A stretch of DNA of 46,402 nt from Halorubrum sp. SD626R (lineage in GTDB: Archaea > Halobacteriota > Halobacteria > Halobacteriales > Haloferacaceae). The DNA lies in contig NZ_CVRT01000083.1 of NCBI RefSeq assembly GCF_001261915.1, positions 1 to 46,402 on the forward strand, in the 5' to 3' direction. Under the pieces are notes generated by a model that was not told the DNA's origin, made no database searches, and saw nothing but the letters and a program-made list of their open reading frames with translations. Positions within the stretch are counted from its first letter, which is position 1. Each line of letters starts with the position of its first letter. Shown in pieces: positions 22,260 to 31,755 of the stretch. The position numbers and the translations under genes are program-made.

Positions 22260-22263
<4 letters not shown>
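21457..22263 (+). pseudogene. trpC: Indole-3-glycerol-phosphate synthase, interrupted by an in-frame amber codon
   Basis: Read from ATG 21457 the frame gives MEDATELAPAVRSILSAARD, then RAA and a TAG at 21526-21528. It then continues open for 244 codons to a TGA at 22261-22263 that overlaps trpB (ATGA). The downstream part is a full TrpC barrel: [12 protein letters not shown] (catalytic lysine), [41 protein letters not shown] and [11 protein letters not shown]. The next ATG is at 21688, past the catalytic EIKPTSP, so restarting there would give a dead enzyme. One base change (GAG to TAG) explains it. It could be a nonsense mutation, a read error, or stop readthrough. TrpC closes CdRP to indole-glycerol phosphate. 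Confidence 0.85.
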
Positions 22264-23564
<1,301 letters not shown>

Positions 23565-24461
23565 ATGCCCGAGACGGGGAACTCCGCGGCCATCGCGGCC
23601 GCCTTCGCCGACGGCCCCGCCTACGTCCCGTACCTCGCCGTCGGCGACCCCTCCTACGAGGCGTCGCTGGAGTACGTCCGCGCGCTCGACCGCGGCGGCG
23701 CGGACGTCATCGAGCTCGGGCTCCCGTTCTCGGAGCCCATCGCCGAGGGCCCGACGATCCAGGGCGCCCTCGTGCGCTCGCTCGACGGCGGGATGACGCC
23801 GGACCGGTTCTTCGCGTTCGCCGAGGAGCTGGACGTCGAGGCGCCGCTGGTCTGTATGACGTACTACAACCTGATCTACCAGTACGGATCGAGCGAGGCG
23901 CGGAGTGCCTCGGAGGCGAGCGGTGAAACCGCGAGCGCCGGCCCCCGTCCCTTCGTCGAGCGCGCCGCCGCGGCCGGCATCGAGGGGCTCGTCGTTCCCG
24001 ACCTCCCGGCCGAGGAGGCCGACCCGCTGCGGGAGGCGTGCGACGAGTTCGGTCTCGACCTGATCTTCATCGTCGCGCCGACCACGGTCGGTGACCGACT
24101 CGACCGGATCATGGGCCGCGTGTCGGGGTACGTCTACGTCCAGGCGCGGCTCGGGACGACCGGCGCGCGCGACGACGTCTCCGACCAGACCACGGAGAGC
24201 CTCGACCGGCTCGCCGAGTACGACGTGCCGAAGGCCGTCGGGTTCGGAATCTCGGCGGGCGAACACGCCGAGCGCATCGTCGCCGGCGGCGCAGACGGGG
24301 TCATCGTCGGCTCGGCGCTCGTCGATATCGTCGCCGAAGGCGTCGAGAACGACCTGCCGACCGCCGAGGTCGCGGACCGGCTGGAGGCGCTCTCGCGTGA
24401 GCTGAAGGCGGGCGCGGAGCGGGGCCACGCCGCCCGCGTCGGCGCCGCGGAGTCGCGGTGA
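23565..24461 (+). CDS. trpA: Tryptophan synthase alpha chain with an inserted loop
   Basis: A 298-residue TIM barrel that cleaves indole-glycerol phosphate to indole, which TrpB uses. Catalytic Glu50 lies in [20 protein letters not shown]. The position that is Asp in E. coli-type enzymes is Glu61 here, which I believe is common in haloarchaea. Other landmarks are [35 protein letters not shown] and [14 protein letters not shown]. Between QYG and GPRPFVE there are about 17 extra residues ([17 protein letters not shown]), coded by palindromic DNA unlike the rest. The C-terminal helix is longer than usual. It starts right after the trpB stop. Confidence 0.95.
   Translation: MPETGNSAAIAAAFADGPAYVPYLAVGDPSYEASLEYVRALDRGGADVIELGLPFSEPIAEGPTIQGALVRSLDGGMTPDRFFAFAEELDVEAPLVCMTYYNLIYQYGSSEARSASEASGETASAGPRPFVERAAAAGIEGLVVPDLPAEEADPLREACDEFGLDLIFIVAPTTVGDRLDRIMGRVSGYVYVQARLGTTGARDDVSDQTTESLDRLAEYDVPKAVGFGISAGEHAERIVAGGADGVIVGSALVDIVAEGVENDLPTAEVADRLEALSRELKAGAERGHAARVGAAESR
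23894..23932 (+). repeat. Palindromic low-complexity insertion inside trpA
   Basis: Two hairpins in tandem: CGAGGC-GCGGAGT-GCCTCG (23894-23912) and GCGGT-GAA-ACCGC (23920-23932). They encode the extra loop of TrpA at about residues 109-125. The wording is like the repeat DNA in haloarchaeal spacers. Confidence 0.55.
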
Positions 24462-24543
24462 GCGCGGGTTCGAGCCAATACGACCCCGAACGAAACCCAC
24501 TTACCTGCGATTGCCACACTCTCACACAACGACCGAACCCATC

Positions 24544-25335
24544 ATGACAGCAGGACTCTCGGCACGACTCGACCGTATTTCCACAAACGACCGGTACCTC
24601 ATCGTCCCGATGGACCACGGGATCACGATGGGCGCCGTCGACGGCCTCGTCGACATCGAGTCGACGATCGACGGCGTCACCTCGGGCGGCGCGGACGCGG
24701 TCCTCACGCAGCGCGGCGTCGCGGAGCGCGTTCACCCGAACAAGAACGGCGCGGGCTACATCGTCCACGTCAACGGGTCGACGACGATCGGCCCCGACGA
24801 GAGCGACAAGCGCGTCACCGCCACCGCCGAGGACGCGGTGCGCGCGGGCGCCGACGCGATCTCGTTCCACATCAACGTCGGCTCCGACCACGAGCCCGAC
24901 CAGATCGAGGAACTCGCGGAGCTGACCGCCGACGCCGAGCGTCTCGGGCTCCCCGTGCTCGCGATGGCGTACGCGCGCGGCCCCGGCGTCGACGAGACCG
25001 ATCCCGAGTCGCTCGGGCACGCGGTCCGGCTCGCCGAGGAGCTGGGCGCTGACGTAGTGAAGACCGGCTACTCCGGCGACGGCGACTCGTTCGCCCGCGT
25101 CACGGAGTCGACCCGGCTTCCGGTCGTCATCGCCGGCGGCTCGAAGGGGACCGACCGCGAGACCGTCGAGATGGTGCGCGGCGCGATGGACGGCGACGCG
25201 GCCGGCGTCTCGATGGGCCGGTCGATCTTCCAACACGACGACCCCGAAGGGATCGCCCGCGCCGTCTCCGCGATCGTCCACGACGACGCCGGCGTCGACG
25301 AGGCGCTCCGGGCGGGCGGGTTCATCGAAGCGTAG
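24544..25335 (+). CDS. 2-amino-3,7-dideoxy-D-threo-hept-6-ulosonate synthase
   Basis: A 263-residue aldolase of the archaeal aromatic pathway. It condenses L-aspartate semialdehyde with a sugar phosphate (6-deoxy-5-ketofructose 1-phosphate in methanogens) and so replaces DAHP synthase. The fold starts RYLIVPMDHGITMG with the catalytic Asp24. The Schiff-base lysine is Lys173 in ADVVKTGYSGDG. AGGSKGTDRETVEM and GVSMGRSIFQHDDPEGI bind phosphate. The ATG at 24544 was chosen over a TTG 33 bases earlier because the family begins there. A TATA-like CACTTACCTG (24499-24508) precedes it. It follows trpCBA in the same direction and supplies its pathway. Confidence 0.9.
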   Translation: MTAGLSARLDRISTNDRYLIVPMDHGITMGAVDGLVDIESTIDGVTSGGADAVLTQRGVAERVHPNKNGAGYIVHVNGSTTIGPDESDKRVTATAEDAVRAGADAISFHINVGSDHEPDQIEELAELTADAERLGLPVLAMAYARGPGVDETDPESLGHAVRLAEELGADVVKTGYSGDGDSFARVTESTRLPVVIAGGSKGTDRETVEMVRGAMDGDAAGVSMGRSIFQHDDPEGIARAVSAIVHDDAGVDEALRAGGFIEA

Positions 25336-25381
25336 CGGCCCGTCGCGCCGCCCGAGTCGGGACGGCGGATCTGGCGAGGCC

Positions 25382-26953
25382 TCAGCAGGCGGTGCTGATC
25401 CGCTTCTGCGGCTCCGGCTCCCCGATCGGTCCGCTCGGACTGACCTCCTGTTCGACGTGGAAGACGGTCACGGACTCCACGCTCGGGTCCGCCCGTTCGC
25501 ACACGTACGCCGCCACCGGACGGTACTGCGTCTCGCCGGCGTACCGCATCCTGTGTCCGAACTGATGCCAGAGGGTCGTCGGGTACGTCTCCGCGGCGTC
25601 AGGGGGACGGTCGAACGCGACCGCCCCGCCGTCGAGCGCGTCGATCGACTCGCCGGAATCGAGGGTCCCTCGAACGACGTACCAGCTTGACGTGTCGGGC
25701 GGGTTCGGCGCGAAGAACGACCAGCTCACCTCCGACAGCCCGCCGGTCGCCTCCGACGCCGGGAGGTCGACGAGGCCGACCCCCGCGGCCTGCCACCACA
25801 CGAGCGCGACGAAGAAGCCGACGAGCAGGACGGCGGCGGCGACCCGGACCCCGCGGCGAACCCCCGACGGAACCGACGCCGAGAGGGCGGCCCCGTCCGC
25901 GCTGCCGCCGTCGCTCCGAAGCGCGGGGTCCGCGACCCGAGCGGGGACGCGGACCTTCGAGGCGACCGCCTCGGCGGCGTCCCAGGCCCGCGGCGGGAAG
26001 AACAGCAGGAGGATCGCGACCATGACGAACGGGAAGACGGCGAGGCGCATCGTCGCGGCCATCCCGAGGTGCGCGGCGACGAACGACAGGGCGACGCCGG
26101 ACCTGAGTCGCTCGGACGGGACGAGCAACAGGACGGACGCCGCGAGGAGCGCGATCCAGAGCCAGTTCATCGCCGCGAGGAGCGCGGCCCATTCGGAGAC
26201 GAGCGGGCCCAGTCCCACCACGAACTCCTCAACCTGGTATATCCGCGGGACCGCGACGCCGGACATCCAGGCGTCGCTCCGGTACTTGGAGACCGCGTTC
26301 GCCGCGTAGATCGACACGAGCGTCAGGAGGGCGACGGCCGTCCCGAGCGAACAGACCCGCCGGTCGCTCCCGGCTCCCCGTTCGCGGCCAGCCCCCTTGT
26401 CGAGGTCGTCTCGTCCGTCGAGACCGCCTCGACCGCGACGGTCGGTCTCGCGGCTCGCGCCGAGCGACCACCGGGCGTCGAGCGGGAGGAAGAGGGCCAA
26501 GAAGAGGAACGCGACCAGGATCGTGTTCCCGCCGTTGATCACGAGCGGGTTCCGGGCGTACAGCGACGCGAGCAGGACGAACGAGACCCCCGTCGAAGCC
26601 CGCGTCCGATAGCCGACGAGCAGGCAGACGGCGGCGAACGCGGCGACCGCGAGCAGCGCCGTCTGGACCCGCGCCGACCCGGAGATCGCGTGGATCGAGG
26701 CGGCCTCCAGCGCCGGGTACACCTCGGCGAGCGTCGAGCGCGGCAGGACGCCGTCGTCGGTGTAGAACGCGCGCACCGCCGGGAGCCGGTAGACGAGCAG
26801 GTCCCAGAGGAGCACGAGCGCCACCGCGATCCGGAACGCGCCGAGCGCGCGCGGGTCGATCCCGAGGTACGGCGCGGCGCGCTCGCGGAGGGCGTCGCGC
26901 GTCGCGGCGTAGCGAGAAGCCGCGTTCGAGAGCCGCTCGCGTGATGGCGTCAT
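25382..26953 (-). CDS. HTTM-domain multi-pass membrane protein
   Basis: A 523-residue integral membrane protein with about seven or eight helices. It belongs to the HTTM group related to the membrane part of vitamin-K-dependent gamma-carboxylase. Signatures are LGAFRIAVALVLLWDLLVYR near the start, a lumenal-type loop FYTDDGVLPRS, ARNPLVINGGNTIL and NAVSKYRSDAWMSG. A polar Arg/Asp-rich loop of about 40 residues follows helix 5 or so. The C-terminal 120 residues (WSFFAPNPPDTSSWYVVRG onward) are soluble, with a few aromatic residues. It lies on the opposite strand between two aromatic-pathway genes. Substrate and reaction are unknown. Confidence 0.82.
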   Translation of the reverse strand: MTPSRERLSNAASRYAATRDALRERAAPYLGIDPRALGAFRIAVALVLLWDLLVYRLPAVRAFYTDDGVLPRSTLAEVYPALEAASIHAISGSARVQTALLAVAAFAAVCLLVGYRTRASTGVSFVLLASLYARNPLVINGGNTILVAFLFLALFLPLDARWSLGASRETDRRGRGGLDGRDDLDKGAGRERGAGSDRRVCSLGTAVALLTLVSIYAANAVSKYRSDAWMSGVAVPRIYQVEEFVVGLGPLVSEWAALLAAMNWLWIALLAASVLLLVPSERLRSGVALSFVAAHLGMAATMRLAVFPFVMVAILLLFFPPRAWDAAEAVASKVRVPARVADPALRSDGGSADGAALSASVPSGVRRGVRVAAAVLLVGFFVALVWWQAAGVGLVDLPASEATGGLSEVSWSFFAPNPPDTSSWYVVRGTLDSGESIDALDGGAVAFDRPPDAAETYPTTLWHQFGHRMRYAGETQYRPVAAYVCERADPSVESVTVFHVEQEVSPSGPIGEPEPQKRISTAC

Positions 26954-27045
26954 TCGGTTCTTCGAGTCGTAGGTGCTATCTCAGCGATAAGTGCTTTGTC
27001 GTCTCCGGGAGCGCGCCGTCGCCCGCAACGCGCGACCCTTCCGCA

Positions 27046-27054
27046 GTTTTCAAG
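27046..27054 (+). promoter_or_regulatory. TATA-like box of 3-dehydroquinate synthase II gene
   Basis: GTTTTCAAG is centred about 29 bases before the ATG at 27079, which gives this gene its own promoter although it belongs to the aromatic pathway. Confidence 0.4.
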
Positions 27055-27078
27055 CCCGCCCGCCGCGAGGTTCCGACA

Positions 27079-28251
27079 ATGACACGCACGGTCTGGGTGA
27101 AGGCCGACGGGAGCGTCGGCGACTGGGAGACGCGAAAGCGACGGATCACGGCCGCCATCGAGGCCGGCGCGGACTGGGTCCTCGTCGACGAGGCGGACGT
27201 GGGGCGCGTCCGCGAGCTGGGCGACGTCTCGGTCGCGGCGTTCCGCTCCGACGCGGACGTCATCGACGACGCCGAGAGCGACGCCGAGGCCGACGCCTAC
27301 TTCGTCGGGAAGGGTGGCGAGGGCGACGGGACGATCGACCTCCCGGACGACTTCTCCGGCTCGGCGGACCTCACGACGGTCCGCCGCCGCGACGACCGCG
27401 CGCAGGGTGTGTACGTCCGCGTGCTCGGCACCGAGTACGAGCGGTTCGCGGAGGAGGCGGCGAACGACGCCGAGTACACGATCGTCGTCGGCGAGGACTG
27501 GTCGATCATCCCGCTGGAGAACCTGATCGCGCGGGTCGGCGAGGAGACGCACCTCGTCGCCGGCGCGACGACCGCGGCCGAGGCCCGGACCGCCTTCGAG
27601 ACGCTGGAGATCGGCGCGGACGGCGTCCTCCTGGACTCCGACGATCCCGACGAGATCCGCGGCGCGGTCGACGCCCGCGACGCCGCCGACCGCGAGACGC
27701 TCGACCTCCGGCACGCCGAGGTGACCGCGGTCGAGCGCACGGGGATGGCCGACCGCGTCTGCATCGACACCGGCTCGCTGATGGACGACGACGAGGGGAT
27801 GCTCGTGGGATCGATGTCGCGCGGGCTGTTCTTCGTCCACGCCGAGACCGCGGAGTCGCCGTACGTCGAGTCGCGCCCCTTCCGCGTGAACGCCGGCGCG
27901 GTCCACGCCTACGTGCGGAACGCCGAGGGCGGCACGAACTACCTCGCGGAGCTCTCCAGCGGCGACGAGGTGCAGGTGGTCGACACCGGCGGCCACACCC
28001 GCGAGGCGATCGTCGGGCGCGTGAAGATCGAGAAGCGCCCGATGTTCCGGATCCAGGCCGAGGTGGAGACCGAGGAGGGCGTCGACCGCGTCGAGACGCT
28101 GATCCAGAACGCCGAGACGGTGAAGATCGCGACCGCGGACGGGAAGAAGGCGGTCACCGACCTGGAGGAGGGCGACGAGGCGCTCGTCTACTACGAGGAC
28201 GTGGCGCGGCACTTCGGCGAGGCGGTGGAGGAGAGCATCATCGAGAAGTAG
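27079..28251 (+). CDS. 3-dehydroquinate synthase II
   Basis: A 390-residue archaeal enzyme that oxidises and cyclises the ADH-synthase product to 3-dehydroquinate with NAD. It opens TRTVWVKADGSVGDWETRKR and has IEAGADWVLVDEADVGRV, IIPLENLIARVG and GADGVLLDSDDPDEIRG. Further landmarks are GMADRVCIDTGSLMDDDEGM, LVGSMSRGLFFVHAET, RPFRVNAGAVHAYV and SGDEVQVVDTGGHTREAIVG, all diagnostic of the family. It is the natural partner of the ADH synthase at 24.5 kb but is separated from it by the HTTM gene on the other strand. The start is set by a TATA box about 29 bases upstream and the family start. Confidence 0.95.
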   Translation: MTRTVWVKADGSVGDWETRKRRITAAIEAGADWVLVDEADVGRVRELGDVSVAAFRSDADVIDDAESDAEADAYFVGKGGEGDGTIDLPDDFSGSADLTTVRRRDDRAQGVYVRVLGTEYERFAEEAANDAEYTIVVGEDWSIIPLENLIARVGEETHLVAGATTAAEARTAFETLEIGADGVLLDSDDPDEIRGAVDARDAADRETLDLRHAEVTAVERTGMADRVCIDTGSLMDDDEGMLVGSMSRGLFFVHAETAESPYVESRPFRVNAGAVHAYVRNAEGGTNYLAELSSGDEVQVVDTGGHTREAIVGRVKIEKRPMFRIQAEVETEEGVDRVETLIQNAETVKIATADGKKAVTDLEEGDEALVYYEDVARHFGEAVEESIIEK

Positions 28252-28258
28252 CGGGGCC

Positions 28259-28274
28259 GAGCGAACGCAGTGAG
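28259..28274. repeat. Copy of the GAGCGAACGNAGTGAG motif after the DHQ synthase gene
   Basis: GAGCGAACGCAGTGAG begins seven bases after the stop codon. The same motif, in the other orientation, occurs at 13901-13920 and, in altered form, at 14018-14038. Confidence 0.4.
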
Positions 28275-28365
28275 ACCACTTGACTCGAGCCGGCCCTGGG
28301 CCGCGAGAACCGGCCGAGATCGTGTCGACCAGAACGCATTTTACGTCGGTTCGTGATCGGCTCAC

Positions 28366-28983
28366 ATGGCTGTCGCTAACGAGGGCGGTCGTCGCGTCGC
28401 GGAGTTGGGGTTCGTCGAGCGGGTTCGGCACCTGGCAGAGGCCGCGAATCCGGCGTTCGCGGCCGGAAGCTTCCTCGTGCCGCTTGCCTTCTTCGCCGCG
28501 AGCCTCGCGCTCGCGAGCACCGAGCTGCTCTTTTACACGCACGTCGCCGCCGGCGGAGTGTGGTTCGGCTTCGCGCTGATCTTCCCGGCGCTCATCGGGC
28601 CGACCCTCGGCGGGCTCGACGAGGAGGCGTCGGCCGCGGTGAACGCGACGCTGATCCCGAAGGCCGTCTTCTTCCTCGTCGGCTTCTCGCTGACGACGGT
28701 GTTGTCCGGGACGGTCCTGCTCACGCCCGACCTCGGGCTCGGCTACGGCTTCGGCGGCGCGTGGTCCGGACTCGCGCTCGGGCTCGGCTGGGGGCTGTTC
28801 GCGTTCGGCCTGGCGGTGCCACACCGGCTCCAGCTCAGCGCGTACTACGAGACGATGTCTCCGGATCCGGACGCCTCCCGGCTCGAATCGATCGAGAAGA
28901 AGAACCTCGTGGTCGGGCTGTTCGAGGCGGCCGTCATGCTCGCGCTCATCGTGCTGATGACCGGGTTCCGGCTGGGCGTCTGA
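28366..28983 (+). CDS. Multi-pass membrane protein, unknown function
   Basis: A 205-residue protein with five probable helices: about 36-52, 57-78, 96-118, 125-150 and 178-200. A short soluble N-terminus of 30 residues (GGRRVAELGFVERVRHLAEA) precedes them. A histidine sits in helix 2 (LLFYTHVAAGGVWFGFALIF) and another near the fourth helix end (AVPHRLQLSAYYETM). These could hold a haem or metal as in CopD/DUF2269-like proteins, but the motif is not decisive. A TATA-like CATTTTACG (28337-28345) fits the ATG. It is convergent with the carboxypeptidase gene, with one base between stops. Confidence 0.65.
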   Translation: MAVANEGGRRVAELGFVERVRHLAEAANPAFAAGSFLVPLAFFAASLALASTELLFYTHVAAGGVWFGFALIFPALIGPTLGGLDEEASAAVNATLIPKAVFFLVGFSLTTVLSGTVLLTPDLGLGYGFGGAWSGLALGLGWGLFAFGLAVPHRLQLSAYYETMSPDPDASRLESIEKKNLVVGLFEAAVMLALIVLMTGFRLGV

Positions 28984-28984
28984 C

Positions 28985-30511
28985 TCAGATCCCGTACAGC
29001 TCGCCGTACTTCGCCTCGACGTAGTCGGTGAACGCGTCCGCCGAGAGCGCCTCGCCGGTCGCCCGCTCCACCAGCTCGTTCGTCTCGTACCGGGAGCCGT
29101 GCTGATGGACGTTCTCGCCGAGCCACGCCCGGAGGTCGCCGAAGTCGCCGTCTGCGACCTTCGCGTCGAGGTCGTCGATCTCCTCCTCGGCGGCCGCGAA
29201 CAGCTGCGCGGCCATGACCGAGCCGAGCGAGTAGGTCGGGAAGTAGCCGAAGTTCCCGTGGCTCCAGTGGATGTCCTGGAGGCAGCCCTCGGCGTCGTTC
29301 TCGGGGCGGATCCCGAGGTACTCCTCGTACTTGTCGTTCCAGGCCTCCGGCACGTCCTCGACCGCGAGGTCGCCGCGGACCAGGTCGCGCTCGATCTCGA
29401 ACCGGACGACGATGTGGAGGTGATAGGTGAGCTCGTCCGCCTCGACGCGGATGAGGTTGTCCTCGTACACCTGGTTGACCGCCTCGTAGGCGTCCTCGAC
29501 GGTCGCCTCGTCGGTCCCCGGGAACCGCTCCTGGAACCGCGGGAGGAACAGCTCCCAGAACGGCCGGCTCCGGCCGACGTGGTTCTCCCAGAGCCGCGAC
29601 TGCGACTCGTGGACGGAGAGGTCCCGCGCCTCGCCGAGCGGGGTGCCCCACTCCGCTTTCGGCAGCCCGAGGTTATACTGCGCGTGGCCGAACTCGTGGA
29701 TCGTCGAGCCGATCGCGCCGAGGGGGTCAGACTCGTCGAAGCGAGTGGTCACGCGGCAGTCGAACTGGTTGCCGGCGGTGAACGGGTGCGAGGAGACGTC
29801 GAGCCGACCGCGGTCGAAGTCGTAGCCGACCAGCTCCAGCGCCTCGCGGGCGAGCGCCTCCTGGTCGTCCTCGGGGAAGGTCCCCTCGAAGGTGTCGACG
29901 GCGAGGTCCGCGTCGGAGTCGCGGATCGCGTCGATCATGGGGACGAGCGTCTCGCGGAGCTCCGCCAGGATCGACTCGGCGCGATCGATCGAGAGGCACG
30001 GCTCGTACTCCTCGAAGAGGACCGCGTAGGGGTCCCGGTCGGGGTCGATATGTTCGGCGTACTCCCGCTTGAGCTCGACGTGTTTCTCCAGGTAGGGGGC
30101 GAACGCCTCGAAGTCGTCCTCGGCCTTCGCCTCCTCCCACGCCTGGAGCGCCTCAGAGCCGGTCTCGGAAATCTCCTCGACCAGTTCGACGGGCACGGCG
30201 TCGGCGCGCTCGTACTCGCGGCGGACCTCGCGGACGACCGCCGCTCGTTCGTCCGTGAGCTCGGCGCCGTCAAGCGCGTCGAGCAGCTCGCCGGTCTCCT
30301 CGTCCGTGATCATATCGTGGCGGACCGACGAGAGCGCCGAGAGCTGTTTCGACCGGGCGGGCGTGCCGCCCTCGGGCATCATCACCTGCTGGTCCCACCC
30401 GAGCACGCCGGCGGCGCTCCCGACCGCGTTCCAGCGACGAACCCGGTCCAGGAGGGCCTCGTACGGCTCGGGGGCGTCGGTCGCGTCGTCGGCCGCGGCT
30501 TCCGTTGCCAT
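28985..30511 (-). CDS. M32-family metallocarboxypeptidase
   Basis: A 508-residue zinc carboxypeptidase of the Taq/M32 family, which trims amino acids from peptide C-termini in the cytoplasm. The zinc motif HEFGH lies in AIGSTIHEFGHAQYNLGL. Other family signatures are DPDRDPYAVLFEEYEPCLS, SSHPFTAGNQFDCRVTTRF, GEARDLSVHESQSRLWEN and ADELTYHLHIVVRFEIER. LQDIHWSHGNFGYFPTYSLG is near the end. The length is that of the family. I chose ATG 30511 because a TATA-like CATAATCC lies about 27 bases upstream; a longer frame starting at 30736 is not supported. It is divergent from the threonine aldolase. Confidence 0.94.
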   Translation of the reverse strand: MATEAAADDATDAPEPYEALLDRVRRWNAVGSAAGVLGWDQQVMMPEGGTPARSKQLSALSSVRHDMITDEETGELLDALDGAELTDERAAVVREVRREYERADAVPVELVEEISETGSEALQAWEEAKAEDDFEAFAPYLEKHVELKREYAEHIDPDRDPYAVLFEEYEPCLSIDRAESILAELRETLVPMIDAIRDSDADLAVDTFEGTFPEDDQEALAREALELVGYDFDRGRLDVSSHPFTAGNQFDCRVTTRFDESDPLGAIGSTIHEFGHAQYNLGLPKAEWGTPLGEARDLSVHESQSRLWENHVGRSRPFWELFLPRFQERFPGTDEATVEDAYEAVNQVYEDNLIRVEADELTYHLHIVVRFEIERDLVRGDLAVEDVPEAWNDKYEEYLGIRPENDAEGCLQDIHWSHGNFGYFPTYSLGSVMAAQLFAAAEEEIDDLDAKVADGDFGDLRAWLGENVHQHGSRYETNELVERATGEALSADAFTDYVEAKYGELYGI

Positions 30512-30608
30512 GTCACAGGGATCGGTCGCGCGGATTATGAAGGGACCGACTCGGAACCGGGCGCGAGCGCGACCTATTTCCGACCGGCCGCCGAATTGCC
30601 GGCAACGG

Positions 30609-31658
30609 ATGGACATCGACGAGGACACCATCGACCTGCGATCCGACACCGTCACGGCGCCCTCGGACGAGATGCGCGAGGCGGCCGCGACCGCCGAGGT
30701 CGGCGACGACGTGTACCGCGACGACCCGACCGTCAACGAGTTAGAGCGCCGCGCCGCCGAGTCGGTCGGCGCCGAGGCCGCCCTCTACGTCCCCTCCGGG
30801 ACGATGGCCAACCAGATCGCCGTCCACGTCCACACTGAGCCCGGCGAGGAGCTCCTCTTGGAGCGCGAGTCGCACATCTACCGCTGGGAGCTCGCCGGCG
30901 CGTCGAAGCTCTCGGGCGCCCAGACCCGGACGGTCGACGCCGGCGAGCGCTGCGTCCCGACCCCCGACGAGGTTCGCGAGGGGCTCGTGAGCGAGGACCT
31001 CCACCGCCCCGGCACCGGGCTCCTGTCGCTGGAGAACACCCACAACTACCGCGGCGGGGTCGCGGTCCCGGTCGAGGGGATCGCCGCGGCCGCCGACATC
31101 GCCCGCGACGCCGGCGTGCCGGTCCACCTCGACGGCGCCCGCCTGTTCAACGCCGCGGTCGCGCTCGGCGTCGACGCGAGCGAGATCGTCGACCCGGTCG
31201 ACAGCGTCACGTTCTGCCTCTCGAAGGGGCTCGGCGCGCCCGTCGGCTCGGTCCTCGCCGGCGACGAGGCCTTCGTCGAGGAGGCCCGCCGCGTTCGGAA
31301 GCTGTTCGGCGGCGGGATGCGACAGGCCGGGATGATCGCCGCGCCCGGGCTGCTCGCCTTGGAGAACGTCGACCGCCTCGCCGACGACCACGCCAACGCC
31401 GAACGGCTCGCCGCCGGGCTCGACGCGCTCGACGGGGTGCACGCGCCGGCGCCGGACACCAACATCGTCGTCGCGCACACCGACGAGGCCGGGATTCCGG
31501 CCGCCGACCTCGTGGAGGCCTGCAAGGCGGCCGGCGTCGGCTGCGTCGAGTTCGACGACCACACGACCCGGTTTACGACGCACTTGGACGTCGACGCCGA
31601 CGATGTCGCGGAGGCAGTCGATCGGATAGAGGAGACGGTCGCCGAACTGTCGGCCTGA
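30609..31658 (+). CDS. Low-specificity L-threonine aldolase family protein
   Basis: A 349-residue fold-type I PLP enzyme that splits threonine or allo-threonine into glycine and acetaldehyde. It begins TIDLRSDTVTAPSDEMREAA with GDDVYRDDPTVNELE. The PLP lysine is Lys206 in FCLSKGLGAPVGS, the substrate-ring histidine is in ERESHIYRWE and the Asp that binds the pyridine is in VHLDGARLFNA. FGGGMRQAGMIAAPGLLAL closes the barrel. A TATA-like ACCTATTTCC (30572-30581) precedes the ATG. The gene stands alone between divergent pepM32 and hflX. Beta-eliminating lyases share this fold, so the substrate is likely rather than certain. Confidence 0.87.
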   Translation: MDIDEDTIDLRSDTVTAPSDEMREAAATAEVGDDVYRDDPTVNELERRAAESVGAEAALYVPSGTMANQIAVHVHTEPGEELLLERESHIYRWELAGASKLSGAQTRTVDAGERCVPTPDEVREGLVSEDLHRPGTGLLSLENTHNYRGGVAVPVEGIAAAADIARDAGVPVHLDGARLFNAAVALGVDASEIVDPVDSVTFCLSKGLGAPVGSVLAGDEAFVEEARRVRKLFGGGMRQAGMIAAPGLLALENVDRLADDHANAERLAAGLDALDGVHAPAPDTNIVVAHTDEAGIPAADLVEACKAAGVGCVEFDDHTTRFTTHLDVDADDVAEAVDRIEETVAELSA

Positions 31659-31671
31659 GCTTCCGACCCGA

Positions 31672-31681
31672 GTTTAAATAC
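31672..31681 (+). promoter_or_regulatory. TATA-like box of hflX
   Basis: GTTTAAATAC is a strong TATA-type element about 75-84 bases before the ATG at 31756, so hflX probably has a leader of about 50 bases. Confidence 0.5.
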
Positions 31682-31755
31682 GTCGAGAGCGTAGGAGTTC
31701 GCGAAACAGTGCCGGCAACACACCACGCCGCGTCCGCCGCCCCAGAGCTCCTCGT

